A stretch of DNA of 64,000 nucleotides. It comes from Pirellulales bacterium. Lineage in GTDB: Bacteria; Planctomycetota; Planctomycetia; Pirellulales; Thermoguttaceae. Below the pieces are notes generated by a model. That model did no database searches. It saw nothing but the letters and a program-made list of their open reading frames with translations, and had not been told where the DNA came from. The stretch spans positions 37,310 through 101,309 of the forward strand of contig JAFGDS010000118.1 of the NCBI GenBank assembly GCA_016931995.1. The letters are read 5' to 3'. How positions within the stretch are numbered: the first letter of the stretch is position 1; every line of letters begins with the position of its first letter. Of this stretch, positions 18,265-28,660 are shown piece by piece. Both the position numbers and the translations under genes were made by a program.

Positions 18265-19134
18265 ATGCGATTCCTTGTTGTTGACGACGACCGCGCCTGC
18301 CGCGCGCTCCTGGAAAACATCCTCGGGCGGTACGGCGAGTGCGACGCGGCGTGCGATGGGGACGAGGCCATCCAGCGCGTTCGCGAGGCCCTGGACGCGC
18401 GGCGGCCCTACGACCTCGTCTGTCTGGACATCATGATGCCCAACCGCGACGGCCACCAGACGCTGGACGCCATCCGCCAGATCGAATACGAACACGGCGT
18501 CTTCGGGTCGGACGGCGTCAAGGTCGTCATGGTCACGGCCTTGTCCGACTCGAAGCACTGCATCCGGGCCTTCCACGAGGGGTGCGAGAGCTACGTGACC
18601 AAGCCGATCGACGCGATGGTCCTGCTCGACCAGGTCCGGGTCCTGCTGGGCAGGCTCGAGACGGTCCCGCCCACGTCGGTCCGGCCGGCCACGCCGACCC
18701 GCCGCCCCTCGCACGGCCGCCCGCGCTACCTGATCGTCGACGACGACCGGATTTGCCGCGAGCTATTGCGGTCGTATCTGGAGCCGCTGGGCGAATGCGA
18801 TTTCGCCTACGACGCGGACGAGGCGATCGACGCCGTGCGTCTGGCCCTGGCCGACGGCCGCCCGTACGACCTCGTCTGCCTCGACATCATGATGCCCGGC
18901 AAATCCGGCCACGACGCCCTGACCGAGATCCGCATGCTCGAATCCGACCACGGCGTGCTGGGCTCCGACGGCGTGCCCGTCATCATGACCACGGCCCTGA
19001 AGGACTCGAAGCACTGCATTCGGGCGTTCGCCGAAGGGTGCGAAAGCTACGTCACCAAGCCGATCAACCAGGACGATCTGCTGTCGGCCATGCGCGACTT
19101 GGGCGTGCCCTGCGCGAACCCCGCGGCAACGTAG
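18265..19134 (+). CDS. Double-receiver response regulator without output domain
   Basis: 289 residues from ATG 18265, preferred to GTG 18244 because AGAGG lies 9 nt upstream of it. Two receiver domains (about 1-125 and 150-275) are joined by a Pro/Thr/Arg-rich linker. Both keep the acidic triad DDD, the phospho-acceptor in YDLVCLDIMMP, and SYVTKPI, and both share the unusual run DSKHCIRAFxEGCESYVTKP. They are clearly products of an internal duplication. No DNA-binding or enzymatic output is present, so the protein probably passes or sinks phosphate, or binds a target directly. It likely works with the hybrid kinase upstream. Confidence 0.92.
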   Translation: MRFLVVDDDRACRALLENILGRYGECDAACDGDEAIQRVREALDARRPYDLVCLDIMMPNRDGHQTLDAIRQIEYEHGVFGSDGVKVVMVTALSDSKHCIRAFHEGCESYVTKPIDAMVLLDQVRVLLGRLETVPPTSVRPATPTRRPSHGRPRYLIVDDDRICRELLRSYLEPLGECDFAYDADEAIDAVRLALADGRPYDLVCLDIMMPGKSGHDALTEIRMLESDHGVLGSDGVPVIMTTALKDSKHCIRAFAEGCESYVTKPINQDDLLSAMRDLGVPCANPAAT

Positions 19135-19137
19135 TCG

Positions 19138-19327
19138 CTTTGGAGCGCGGCGACTTGTCGCCGTTTTCCGCGCGGGCATCGAGCGACGCGGGATGTGACG
19201 GCGCGTGCCACTGGCTCCGCTAGCGTGGAATCGTCCGCGTTTCCGAGCACTGGCGGAGCCAGTGGCACTCTACGGTAGGTCAGGCCGTGCCTGACAACAC
19301 GTTCACGTCAGGCACGGCCTGACCTAC
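19138..19327. repeat. H-, A- and F-family repeats in series
   Basis: An H-type element (GCGGCGACTTGTCGCCG, about 19147-19163), an A-family head-to-head pair (19205-19268) and an F-family pair (GTAGGTCAGGCCGTGCCTGA at 19275-19294 and its inverse ending at 19327) fill the whole gap. The inverse F copy overlaps the last codons of the Fe-S protein gene on the minus strand and provides its stop. Confidence 0.85.
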
Positions 19328-20048
19328 GCGAATCAATCGCCTGCCCTCGGAGCGATATCGTCACGTCGCGCGCCTCGACCGTCCGCCCGGCCAGCGCCTG
19401 CGCCTGCTTGGCGATTCGCAGCAAGCCCGAGCAGCAGGGCACCTCCATGTGGACCACCGTCAGGCTCCGCACGGAGGACTCGCGAAGGATCGCCGCGAGC
19501 TTCTCAACGTGGGCCGCCGCGTCGTCGAGCTTGGGGCAGGCCACCACGACGGGTCGCTCCCGCAGGAGCCGCGCGTGGAAGTCGGCCATCGCAAACGGCA
19601 CGCAATCGGCCACCAGCAGCAAGTCGGCGTCCCGGAGGAACGGCGCGCCCGGCGCGACCAACCGAAGTTGCACCGGCCAATGCCCTAGCCGCGAGGCCGC
19701 GCCCTCGTCGCCCGACGCGACGTCCGCCTGCGCCGCCATGGCCAACGGCACGAACGTTTGTGACCGCGCGCCGGGGCAACCGCATGCCTCGGTCGAGGGC
19801 GACGCCGCGGTCGCCGCATGCCGCCGAGCCGCCTCCTCGTCGAACGCCTCGGCCTGCCGCTCGACGATCCGGATGGCCCCTCGCGGGCATTCGCCCAGGC
19901 AGGCGCCCAACCCGTCGCAATACACGTCCGACACGAGCCTGGCCTTGCCGTCGCGGATTTCGATGGCCCCCTCCGCGCACGCCGTGGCGCACAGCCCGCA
20001 CCCATCACACTTCTCGGCGTCAATCTCCACGATCTTCCGCACCGCCAT
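19308..20048 (-). CDS. Double 4Fe-4S ferredoxin-domain protein
   Basis: 246 residues from the ATG at 20046-20048; 13 extra in-frame codons upstream are unlikely. Residues 1-70 hold a bacterial-ferredoxin-like domain with CDGCGLCATAC and CDGLGACLGECP, i.e. two clusters. The C-terminal 170 residues contain spaced Cys (ACGCPG, DCVPFA, ACPKLDD, PCCSGL) and alpha/beta secondary structure. Similar proteins are found in anaerobes and planctomycetes as 4Fe-4S proteins of unknown redox partner. The final residues and TGA come from an F-family repeat. Function beyond electron transfer is unknown. Confidence 0.7.
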   Translation of the reverse strand: MAVRKIVEIDAEKCDGCGLCATACAEGAIEIRDGKARLVSDVYCDGLGACLGECPRGAIRIVERQAEAFDEEAARRHAATAASPSTEACGCPGARSQTFVPLAMAAQADVASGDEGAASRLGHWPVQLRLVAPGAPFLRDADLLLVADCVPFAMADFHARLLRERPVVVACPKLDDAAAHVEKLAAILRESSVRSLTVVHMEVPCCSGLLRIAKQAQALAGRTVEARDVTISLRGQAIDSRRSGRA

Positions 20049-20353
20049 GGCAGCTCTCCCGCAAAACGAAGAACGATGTTTTCGCAACGTCCACGCTGGA
20101 ATCCTACCGCGAGGCGTTGCGGCCGTCCTTGATTTGGGTCAATCGCATGTTCCGCGGTGATGGAGTCCGTGGGAGGCGACTCCCAGGGCCGACTCCCTAG
20201 ACGACCCGCTCGCCACCGTCGGCAACACGTTGCGCGGCAACGCCTTACGGCACAATCCGAATTTGGCCCAGGAGTTGCCAGCGCGCGTCGAACCGCCACG
20301 CAAGGTAGATTTCAGATAGGCCATTGTCGGCTCATCATCAAGGGGCCCTTGCC
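20049..20353. other. Divergent intergenic region
   Basis: About 300 nt between the Fe-S protein and the flagellar rod-like gene. It contains one degenerate C-family copy (GGGAGGCGACTCCCAGGGC, about 20170-20188). No gene or clear promoter is visible. Confidence 0.5.
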
Positions 20354-20761
20354 ATGCCGCTGGGATCGGTTTTGAACACGGCGCTGTCGGGCTTGGCCGC
20401 GGCCGAGAGCATGTTGGACGCGGCCGCGCATAACATGGCCAACGTCCGCACGCCCGGCTTCACCCCGCTGAGGCCCATGTTCGCCACGCAGACGTCGCGG
20501 ACGATCGATCCCGGCGCGGCCCCCACCGACGCGTCCGGCGGCAGCAATCCGGTGCAGCGGGGCCGGGGCGTCATGGCGCTCGGCACGGAGCCGGTCTCCG
20601 ACGAGCCGCCCGCCGACTCCGGTGGAATGTCCACGCAGGTGATGATCGACAGCTTGTTGGATCTGAACGCGGCTTCCACCCAATTCCGCATCAATCTGCC
20701 CGTGATGAGCGAGACGGACAGGCTCCTGGACGAACTGATGAACATCGGCCGCCCGGCGTAG
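20354..20761 (+). CDS. Small flagellar basal-body rod-like protein
   Basis: 135 residues. The N-terminus SVLNTALSGLAAAESMLDAA then HNMANVRTPGF is the flagellar rod/hook signature (an AxSGL and NxANxxTxGF arrangement). The C-terminus (DSLLDLNAASTQFRINLPV then MSETDRLLDELMNIG) matches the helical end that packs with it in the rod core. The middle is short and Gly/Pro-rich. FlgC-sized, but it lacks the FlgC-specific central motif, so it may be one of the short accessory rod-like proteins. No other rod gene flanks it. Confidence 0.7.
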   Translation: MPLGSVLNTALSGLAAAESMLDAAAHNMANVRTPGFTPLRPMFATQTSRTIDPGAAPTDASGGSNPVQRGRGVMALGTEPVSDEPPADSGGMSTQVMIDSLLDLNAASTQFRINLPVMSETDRLLDELMNIGRPA

Positions 20762-20778
20762 CTCTTCCGCCGCGACGC

Positions 20779-20803
20779 GTCATCCTGAGCGAAGCAAAGG
20801 ACC
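20779..20803. repeat. B-family repeat, single copy
   Basis: CATCCTGAGCGAAGCAAAG lies between the flagellar rod-like gene and the convergent atpC. No paired inverse copy is seen. Confidence 0.8.
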
Positions 20804-20830
20804 CGTCGAAAGAAACACGGGGAATCGGCC

Positions 20831-21238
20831 CTACGCCTCCGCGCGCGCCCGGCGGGCGACGCGGGCCTGGGCGCGGTATTGCGCCACGGCGCGGTCGCGC
20901 TGGGCCATGAGATCGGGCGTGGTCGCCTTGCGGCTTCGGGCGGTGTCCAGCTCCTCGAGCACGACCGCTTCGTCCAGCGCCTCGGCCGGCACGGCCTGGC
21001 CGGCCAGTACGGAGACCACGTCGCCGAGCACCTCGACGAAGCCGCCCTCGACGTAGTAGCGCCAAACGCGATCGCCCGCCGTGATCCGCAGCTCGCCGGC
21101 GCCCAGCCGCCCGATCATCGGGCCGTGGCCCGGCGCAACGCCGATCTCGCCGTCGTAAAGCGGCAGCGCGACGAACTCGGCGGGCGTGTCCCGGAGCGTC
21201 TCCTCGGGCGTCACGACGATACAGCGCATCTCGGACAT
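20831..21238 (-). CDS. atpC: ATP synthase F1 epsilon subunit
   Basis: 135 residues. The N-terminal beta-sandwich is typical: RCIVVTPEETLRDTPA, LPLYDGEIGVAPGHGPMIGRL and YYVEGGFVEVLGDVVSVLA. The C-terminal helices are short and Arg-rich. It is the last gene of the atp operon and starts 4 nt after the atpD stop. It links the gamma stalk to the c-ring and can inhibit ATP hydrolysis. Confidence 0.95.
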   Translation of the reverse strand: MSEMRCIVVTPEETLRDTPAEFVALPLYDGEIGVAPGHGPMIGRLGAGELRITAGDRVWRYYVEGGFVEVLGDVVSVLAGQAVPAEALDEAVVLEELDTARSRKATTPDLMAQRDRAVAQYRAQARVARRARAEA

Positions 21239-21242
21239 TTTG

Positions 21243-22806
<1,564 letters not shown>

Positions 22807-22821
22807 GCCGTGGTCTCCAAA

Positions 22822-23712
22822 CTATTCATTCAGCGCCTCCGCGCCGCCGATCACTTCGAGCAGTTCGGAGGTGATCTGGCCTTGTCGGGCTCGGTTGTAG
22901 GCCATCGACAGGTGGGAAATCATCTGGTCCGCGTTCTCCGTGGCGGCTTTCATGGCCATCATCCGAGCGATCTGCTCGCTCACGGCCGCGTCGAGGAAGC
23001 ACTTGAGGAGCTTCACCTTGAAGCTGGTCGGCACCACCTCGTCGAGAATCGCCCTGGCCGACGGGAGGAAATCGTACTGGACCTCGGCGGCCGACCGGTT
23101 GTTTCCGTTTTCTTCGTCCGCGGCGCCAAGTCCGGCCAGCGGCAGCAAGGTTTCCTTCACCGCGGTCTGCCGGCTGAGGCTCTCGAATTTCGTGTACACC
23201 ACGTCGAGCTGGTCGATCCGCCCGGTCTCGAACCAATCGAGATACCGGTTGGCCAATAGCTCGACCTCGCCGAAGCTGGGGCGGTCCTCGAAATGCGTGA
23301 ACCGTTCGTCCGGCGCGATCTTGCGGAAGCGGAACGCGGAGATGCCCCGCTTGCCGGAGACATCGAGCCGGACCTCCTCAAGTTGGGTTTTCCATTCGGC
23401 CAGCCGTCGGTGCGCCAGGCGGAGCACGTTTCCGTTGTATCCGCCGCACATCCCCCGGTTGGCCGACAAGATCAGCAAAACGCCCCGGCGGACGTGCTCG
23501 CGCGGCGCCAGGAGCGGATGGCTCACTTCCAGTCCGCTTTGGGCCAGGTCGCGGACCACCTTGATGATCCGGTCCGTGTACGCGCTGGCCGCCGTGGCCC
23601 GATCCATCGCGCGCTTGAACCGCGCGGTGGAGATCAGCTCCATCGTCCGCGTGATCTTGCGGATGTTGCGGATCGATCGGCGTCGTCGGTCGAGTGCGCG
23701 GGCCTTGGCCAT
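22822..23712 (-). CDS. atpG: ATP synthase F1 gamma subunit
   Basis: 296 residues. The rotor N-terminal helix is clear (RRRRSIRNIRKITRTMELIS then TARFKRA) and the conserved C-terminal helix is MMAMKAATENADQMI then YNRARQGQITSELLEVIGGAEAL. The middle Rossmann-like part has SANRGMCGGYNGNVLR. It forms the rotating central stalk. It is separated from atpA by a D-family repeat pair. Confidence 0.97.
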   Translation of the reverse strand: MAKARALDRRRRSIRNIRKITRTMELISTARFKRAMDRATAASAYTDRIIKVVRDLAQSGLEVSHPLLAPREHVRRGVLLILSANRGMCGGYNGNVLRLAHRRLAEWKTQLEEVRLDVSGKRGISAFRFRKIAPDERFTHFEDRPSFGEVELLANRYLDWFETGRIDQLDVVYTKFESLSRQTAVKETLLPLAGLGAADEENGNNRSAAEVQYDFLPSARAILDEVVPTSFKVKLLKCFLDAAVSEQIARMMAMKAATENADQMISHLSMAYNRARQGQITSELLEVIGGAEALNE

Positions 23713-23735
23713 GTTCTTTCGTTATTATTCGTTGT

Positions 23736-23785
23736 TGCGAAGCCGCAAGCGGATTTCAAAATCACAAGCCGCTTGCGGCTTCGCA
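23736..23785. repeat. D-family repeat pair inside the atp operon
   Basis: GCGAAGCCGCAAGCGG (about 23737-23752) and its inverse CCGCTTGCGGCTTCGC (about 23769-23784) form a hairpin in the alpha-gamma gap. Confidence 0.88.
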
Positions 23786-23822
23786 CGGAATTCCCATCAC
23801 GCCATGCAATTCTCACTGCGCA

Positions 23823-25361
23823 TTACGCCATCACGGTTTCCCGCGGCTTCTTCTCTTCGAGGAAGATCGCGTTGAACTCGCCGATGGCCGCGTCCAGGTT
23901 GGCCGCCGTGTCGTCGTCCATCCGCCCCGAGTCGGTCAGACGCTGCCACAGGTCGTGCTTCCGGTCGTGGATAAATTCGAGGAACTTCGGTTCCCACTCG
24001 CGGACCTGCTCGACCGGAACGCGGTCCACCCAGCCGCGGGTGCCGGCGTAGATGACCATGACCTGGTCGGTCACGTGCATCGGCTTGCCGAGGCCTTGCT
24101 TCAACAGTTCGGTCATGCGGTAGCCGCGGTCGAGCCGGGCCTGCGTCGCGGGATCGAGGTCGGTGCCCAACTGGGCGAACGCCTCGAGCTCGCGAAACGC
24201 GGCGAGGTCCAGCCGCAACCCGCCGGCCACCTTCTTCATCGACGGCACCTGCGCCTTGCCGCCCACGCGCGACACGGAAATGCCCACGTTCATGGCCGGG
24301 CGCTGGCCGGCGAAGAACAGGTCGGGCTGAAGGTAGATCTGCCCGTCGGTGATGGAAATCACGTTGGTCGGGATATAGGCGGACACTTCGCCTTCAAGAG
24401 TTTCGACGATGGGAAGCGCGGTGAGCGACCCGCCGCCCAGCTTGTCGCTCAGTTTGGCCGCCCGCTCCAACAGTCGGCTGTGGCAGTAGAACACGTCGCC
24501 CGGATACGCCTCGCGGCCCGGCGGACGCCGCATCAACAGCGAAAGCTGGCGGTAGGCCGTCGCCTGTTTCGAGAGGTCGTCGTAGATAATCAGGGCGTGG
24601 CCGCCGTGGAACATGAAGTGCTCGGCCATCGCGCAGCCGGCGTACGGGGCGACGTATTGCAGCGGCGCGGGGTCGCTCGCCCCGGCCACAATGACCGTCG
24701 TGTAGTCCATGGCCCCGTTCTTGCGGAGCATTTCAACCAGCCGAGCGACGTTCGATTCCTTCTGGCCGATGGCCACGTAGAAGCATTTGACGCCGGTGCC
24801 CTTCTGGTTGAGGATCGTGTCGACGCAGATGGCCGTCTTGCCGGTCTTGCGGTCGCCGATGATCAGTTCGCGCTGGCCGCGTCCGATGGGCGTCATCGCG
24901 TCGATGGCCTTGATGCCGGTTTGAAGCGGCTCGTTGACCGGCTGCCGCCCCGCGATGCCCACGGCGATCGTCTCGACGTCGCGGCGCTCGGTGGTCTGGA
25001 TGGGGCTCTTGCCGTCCAGCGGATTGCCCAAGGGGTCGATCACGCGGCCCAGCACGGCCTCGCCCACGGGCACGCTCAGAAGCCGGCCGGTGCTGCGGAC
25101 CTCGTCGCCCTCGTTGATGCCGAGGAAGTCGCCGAGGATGATCACCCCGACGGAGTTCTCTTCGAGATTGAAAGCCAAGCCGTTGACCCCGCCGGGAAAT
25201 TCGACCATTTCGCCGGACATGACGCCCGACAGGCCGTACACGCGCGCAATGCCATCGCCCACCTCCAGCACCCGACCGACCTCCCGGACGTCGATCTGGG
25301 ATCGGAACTGTTCAATTTCCTGCTGGATTACGGAAGCGATCTCGTCGGCTTTGAATTTCAT
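23823..25361 (-). CDS. atpA: ATP synthase F1 alpha subunit
   Basis: 512 residues from the ATG at 25359-25361. Landmarks are the non-catalytic P-loop [20 protein letters not shown] [34 protein letters not shown] split as usual, and the adenine-binding loop region [20 protein letters not shown]. Its start lies within the coding sequence of atpH; the two genes overlap by 50 nt, longer than the few-nt overlap usual for this operon. Confidence 0.98.
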   Translation of the reverse strand: MKFKADEIASVIQQEIEQFRSQIDVREVGRVLEVGDGIARVYGLSGVMSGEMVEFPGGVNGLAFNLEENSVGVIILGDFLGINEGDEVRSTGRLLSVPVGEAVLGRVIDPLGNPLDGKSPIQTTERRDVETIAVGIAGRQPVNEPLQTGIKAIDAMTPIGRGQRELIIGDRKTGKTAICVDTILNQKGTGVKCFYVAIGQKESNVARLVEMLRKNGAMDYTTVIVAGASDPAPLQYVAPYAGCAMAEHFMFHGGHALIIYDDLSKQATAYRQLSLLMRRPPGREAYPGDVFYCHSRLLERAAKLSDKLGGGSLTALPIVETLEGEVSAYIPTNVISITDGQIYLQPDLFFAGQRPAMNVGISVSRVGGKAQVPSMKKVAGGLRLDLAAFRELEAFAQLGTDLDPATQARLDRGYRMTELLKQGLGKPMHVTDQVMVIYAGTRGWVDRVPVEQVREWEPKFLEFIHDRKHDLWQRLTDSGRMDDDTAANLDAAIGEFNAIFLEEKKPRETVMA

Positions 25362-25965
25362 GGACGCTCCTGTCAATCATTTTCTGCCGCGCGTTCTGAA
25401 GTGCGGCAGCCAGAGAACCGTCGTATACCGTATCGCCCACGCGAACCACCGCGCCGCCGATCAGGTCGGGATCGACGCGATACTCCATCAGCGGCTCGCC
25501 GTCGATGAGCCCCGCCAACTGCTGGGTAATCCGCTGGGCCCTCGCGGCGTCGACCGCCACGGCCGTGGTCAACGTCACGGGCACCCGGCGGCGAAGCCGA
25601 TCGTATTGCACGTGAACCTGCTGGTGAATCGCCCGCAGGCAGTCCAGCCGCTCGTGCCGGGCAACCACCTTCAGGAAGTCGAGAAACACGGCCGGCGCCC
25701 GCGGACCAAACACCCGGTCGAGGATCCCGTATCGCTCCTCCTGCGGGATCAGGGCGGAGCCGAGCACCTGCTCGAAGTGCGGGAACGCGTCGAGCACGTC
25801 CTCCACCAGCGAGTCGAACACGCCCAGGAGCGATTCGGTCGCCCGAGCGTTCTCGCTCACGGCCAGAAACGCCTCGGCATAGACGGCGCCGACGTGCTCC
25901 CGGTTGACGTCGACGTCCATGTCGGCCGCCTGGCGCGCGTCGTGGGCCGTGTTGTCTTCAACCAT
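25312..25965 (-). CDS. atpH: ATP synthase F1 delta subunit (OSCP)
   Basis: 217 residues. The N-terminal helical domain has [20 protein letters not shown], and the C-terminal part carries the family ending [20 protein letters not shown] then [13 protein letters not shown]. It connects F1 to the peripheral stalk. The C-terminus extends about 15 residues beyond the usual end and overlaps the atpA start by 50 nt. An A-family repeat cluster lies between atpF and this gene. Confidence 0.93.
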   Translation of the reverse strand: MVEDNTAHDARQAADMDVDVNREHVGAVYAEAFLAVSENARATESLLGVFDSLVEDVLDAFPHFEQVLGSALIPQEERYGILDRVFGPRAPAVFLDFLKVVARHERLDCLRAIHQQVHVQYDRLRRRVPVTLTTAVAVDAARAQRITQQLAGLIDGEPLMEYRVDPDLIGGAVVRVGDTVYDGSLAAALQNARQKMIDRSVHEIQSRRDRFRNPAGN

Positions 25966-25994
25966 GACTGCGTCCCGGTTCCGTCACTTTTTTG

Positions 25995-26100
25995 GGTGCC
26001 ACTGCTGGCTTGTCCAGCAGTGCCTTCCTCGCGTGTGCCACTGGCTCCGCCAGTGCTTAACCAGCTTCCATGGTCCAGCACTGGCATAGCCAGTGGCACT
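25995..26100. repeat. A-family repeat cluster inside the atp operon
   Basis: A variant hairpin (TGCCACTGCTGGCTTGTCCA with GCAGTGCC, about 25996-26023) is followed by a standard A-family head-to-head pair (26035-26100). All of it lies in the b-delta gap. Confidence 0.88.
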
Positions 26101-26109
26101 CTGTTCGTG

Positions 26110-26790
26110 TTACCCCTTCTTCTCTCCCCGTTTCTCGTCGCCGGCAAACCCGGCCACGGCCTCGTCCAACAGCCGGGCGTGGTCGTCGGGCCGAAGCTCG
26201 GCACGGACGATCTTTCCGGCAAGCTGGACAGCCAGGTCGGCGCTGCGCCGGGCAAGGTCCTTCAAGGCGTCGCCCGTCGCGCGGTCGATCTCCGCCAGCG
26301 CCCGCTGGTGCTCCGCCCGGGCTTCGCCCTGCGCGGCCTCGACGATCTTCCGGCCGGTCACGTCGGCGTTGCGCCGGGCTTCGTCAAGGATCCCCCGGAC
26401 GTCGTCCTTGGCGCCCTCGAGCTTCTGCTCGTACTGCGCCAAAATCGCCCGGGCGTCGGCGTTCTGCTTCTGCGCCTCGGCGATGTCGTTGGCGATGCCC
26501 CGCTCGCGCTGGTCCAGCCCGTCGCGGATGGGTCCCCAGGCAAACTTCCATAGCACCGCCAGAAGCACCAGGAAGATAACGAACGTCCACAGTGCCAGGT
26601 CCTTCTTGAACTCCAGCGGACTGGCGTTTGGCGCCGCGCCGTGGGCCCCGCCGTGCTCTTCGCCCGACGCGGTGGAATGCGTTCCATTCGTCGCGGGCGC
26701 GGCCGACCCCGCGGCCGGCGCGCGTGCGCAGGCAAAGGCGATCAACGCCGCGCCCAAAACCGCGCCGAGGGCGACTCGTCTCAAAATCAT
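26110..26790 (-). CDS. atpF: ATP synthase Fo b subunit, with signal-peptide-like N-terminus
   Basis: 226 residues from the ATG at 26788-26790. The N-terminus RRVALGAVLGAALIAFAC resembles a signal peptide or lipobox and is followed by an Ala/Gly/His-rich segment. The true b-subunit helix starts at about residue 60 (FKKDLALWTFVIFLVLLAVLW) and runs into a long, charged coiled coil to the C-terminus (RDGLDQRERGIANDIAEAQK and onward). It forms the peripheral stalk. Planctomycete b subunits often carry such an extra N-terminal segment. It begins 30 nt after the atpE stop. Confidence 0.93.
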   Translation of the reverse strand: MILRRVALGAVLGAALIAFACARAPAAGSAAPATNGTHSTASGEEHGGAHGAAPNASPLEFKKDLALWTFVIFLVLLAVLWKFAWGPIRDGLDQRERGIANDIAEAQKQNADARAILAQYEQKLEGAKDDVRGILDEARRNADVTGRKIVEAAQGEARAEHQRALAEIDRATGDALKDLARRSADLAVQLAGKIVRAELRPDDHARLLDEAVAGFAGDEKRGEKKG

Positions 26791-26820
26791 CGTGTTGCCT
26801 CGTACAAGTCCCAACGAGGA

Positions 26821-27147
26821 CTAGCTCGTCATGCACACAATCAGCGCGAAGAACGTGGCCCCTTCGATCAGCGCCGCCGAGATAATCATGGCGGTCTGGA
26901 TGTTGCCGGCCACCTCGGGCTGGCGGGCCATGCTCTCCACGGCGCACGAGCCGATCTTGCCGATGCCGTAACCGGCGCCGATGATGATCAATCCCGCGCC
27001 AAAGGCCGCGCTTAACGTAATCAGCGGAGTCGCCGTGGCCGCCGCCGGAGCCGCGCCGGGCTCCTCGCCCTCGCCCTGGGCCAAAACCGGCGAGGCCGCC
27101 AGAAGCAACACCACACACAGCGCCGCAATGCTCGTGAACTTGGTCAC
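26821..27147 (-). CDS. atpE: ATP synthase Fo c subunit, with signal-peptide-like N-terminus
   Basis: 108 residues from GTG at 27145-27147, chosen because AAGGAGA lies about 6 nt upstream; a longer frame to 27204 has no support. Residues 1-22 look like a signal peptide (AALCVVLLLAASPVLAQ), then an acidic Ala/Pro linker, then the two c-subunit helices. The loop is the conserved ESMARQPE. Helix 1 has the Gly-rich IIIGAGYGIGKIG. In helix 2 the ion-binding Glu sits in AALIEGATFFAL, with Thr three residues on and no Gln in helix 1, which fits proton rather than sodium coupling. Confidence 0.95.
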   Translation of the reverse strand: MTKFTSIAALCVVLLLAASPVLAQGEGEEPGAAPAAATATPLITLSAAFGAGLIIIGAGYGIGKIGSCAVESMARQPEVAGNIQTAMIISAALIEGATFFALIVCMTS

Positions 27148-27221
27148 TTTTTCCGTCTCCTTTTGGGAACCGTTCGTTTGGCCGATGGACGGCCTCGTGG
27201 ACAACCATTCGCACGCGTATG

Positions 27222-27296
27222 AGTCAGCCCGAGCGAAACGAAGGATCTCCTTGGCGTTGTGCGCGTGCCAGATGCTTCGCTTCGCTCGGCATGACG
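27222..27296. repeat. B-family repeat pair inside the atp operon
   Basis: GTCAGCCCGAGCGAAACGAA (27222-27241) and an inverted copy (GATGCTTCGCTTCGCTCGGC, ending near 27290) lie in the a-c gap. Confidence 0.85.
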
Positions 27297-27322
27297 GGTA
27301 AATCAGGTTACGACGTGAACTC

Positions 27323-28150
27323 CTAGTGCTGGTGGACCGCCATGCCGATGAAGATCGCCGAGAGAAACGCGAATATGTACGCCTGAAGGAACGCGACGAA
27401 CAGCTCCAACAAGCTGATCGCCACGGCCCCGAATACGCTGCTTACGGTCACCGTCGTCCACAGGGCCAGGTTGCGGTCGGCCGTCAGGGCGATGAACCCG
27501 ACAATCACGCCCAGCACGAGGTGGCCGGCGAACATGTTGGCCAAAAGACGCACGGAAAGCACGAAGTGCTTGATGAGCATGCCGAAGACCTCGATCCCGA
27601 AGATCATGGGCTTAATGAGCACGGCCATCACCAGCGGCAGGTCCATGTGCGGCACCTGGCCGATCCAGAACCTGACCGGCCCGTACTTCCTCATGCCGGA
27701 GCCGATCATGACGACAAGGCTCGTCACGGCCAACGCGCCCGTGCAGCCCAGCGCCCCGGTCGGCGAGCCCGCCCAGGGCACCATGCCCGCCAGGTTGCAG
27801 AAAAGGATGAAGAAAAAGATCGTCCAGATGAACGGCAGGAACCGGTCGGCATCGTGGGCGCCAATGGCCGGCCGGGCAACCTCGTTCCGCAGGAATAGAA
27901 GAATCGCCTCCAGCGCGTTGTGCAGCCGGCCTCGCGGCGGCCCGCCCCGGGCAACCCGTCGCGCAAAGGGCACGAAGATCACGATCAAAAGCACCGCCAC
28001 GACCAGCTCGAGGACCATGAACTTCGTCAGGTGCAGCGGCAGCCCGAGCGCCTCGAACGGCTGCGGGATCTCCCAATGGTATCCCCTCGGGAAATGGAAG
28101 GCGTCCGTGTCCTTCACGTGCGAAATGAGTTCGGAAGTGTCGCTGGCCAT
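27323..28150 (-). CDS. atpB: ATP synthase Fo a subunit
   Basis: 275 residues with five to six hydrophobic segments. The essential Arg that faces the c-ring is in SVRLLANMFAGH, and the C-terminal helix ends LLELFVAFLQAYIFAFLSA, the family signature. FLPFIWTIFFFILFCNLAG is the usual second-helix motif. This subunit provides the proton half-channels. An upstream membrane gene (28172-28624) is 21 nt away and co-oriented. Confidence 0.97.
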   Translation of the reverse strand: MASDTSELISHVKDTDAFHFPRGYHWEIPQPFEALGLPLHLTKFMVLELVVAVLLIVIFVPFARRVARGGPPRGRLHNALEAILLFLRNEVARPAIGAHDADRFLPFIWTIFFFILFCNLAGMVPWAGSPTGALGCTGALAVTSLVVMIGSGMRKYGPVRFWIGQVPHMDLPLVMAVLIKPMIFGIEVFGMLIKHFVLSVRLLANMFAGHLVLGVIVGFIALTADRNLALWTTVTVSSVFGAVAISLLELFVAFLQAYIFAFLSAIFIGMAVHQH

Positions 28151-28171
28151 CGGCGGTTCGCTGGGCGGCGG

Positions 28172-28624
28172 CTATCGGGAGTCGCAATCCTGTCGGTCCT
28201 CGTCGGCGTCGCCCGAAGCGCCGGGCGGTGCGGGCGGCGGGAGCGAAAGGACTATCTCGGTGATTAACGCTACCTCGAAGAACAAGACAAGGTAGTATAA
28301 GAACCCGCCATGGACCAGAGGCCCACCACGCAGGTGCACGGCCAACCCGAACAGCAAGGGGATGCCCATCCGGAAGACCATGCCCAAGAGCATGGCCGGC
28401 AAAATTTGCCGTCGCCGTCGAAAGGGCTCGCCCACCGCCAGCGCGAGCCAGGATCCAAGAAGGCAACATCCGGCCGCCAATCCCGATGCCGCAAGTCCCC
28501 GCAAGCCGCCCAGTCCCCAGGCCACGGGTGACACCAGGGCGAAGCACGCGGCCAGGGCAGCCGCCAGGATGAGGCTCCGGACGCCGAAGCTCCGCGTTCG
28601 CAGTAGGGCCAGCCACGCGTCCAT
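28172..28624 (-). CDS. Small membrane protein in the AtpI position
   Basis: 150 residues with four hydrophobic segments (for example SLILAAALAACFALVSPVAW, GLAAGCCLLGSWLALAV, ILPAMLLGMVFRMGIPLLFG, FLYYLVLFFEVALITEIVL). The C-terminus is Pro/Asp-rich. Position between an AtpZ-like gene and atpB, and the FRMGIPLL segment before helix 3, fit the ATP-synthase I-subunit group that helps c-ring assembly or magnesium supply. Sequence similarity is weak, so this is mainly a positional assignment. Confidence 0.55.
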   Translation of the reverse strand: MDAWLALLRTRSFGVRSLILAAALAACFALVSPVAWGLGGLRGLAASGLAAGCCLLGSWLALAVGEPFRRRRQILPAMLLGMVFRMGIPLLFGLAVHLRGGPLVHGGFLYYLVLFFEVALITEIVLSLPPPAPPGASGDADEDRQDCDSR

Positions 28625-28660
28625 GGTTCTTGCCGCCTGGAATAACCGATAGAGAGTGGG

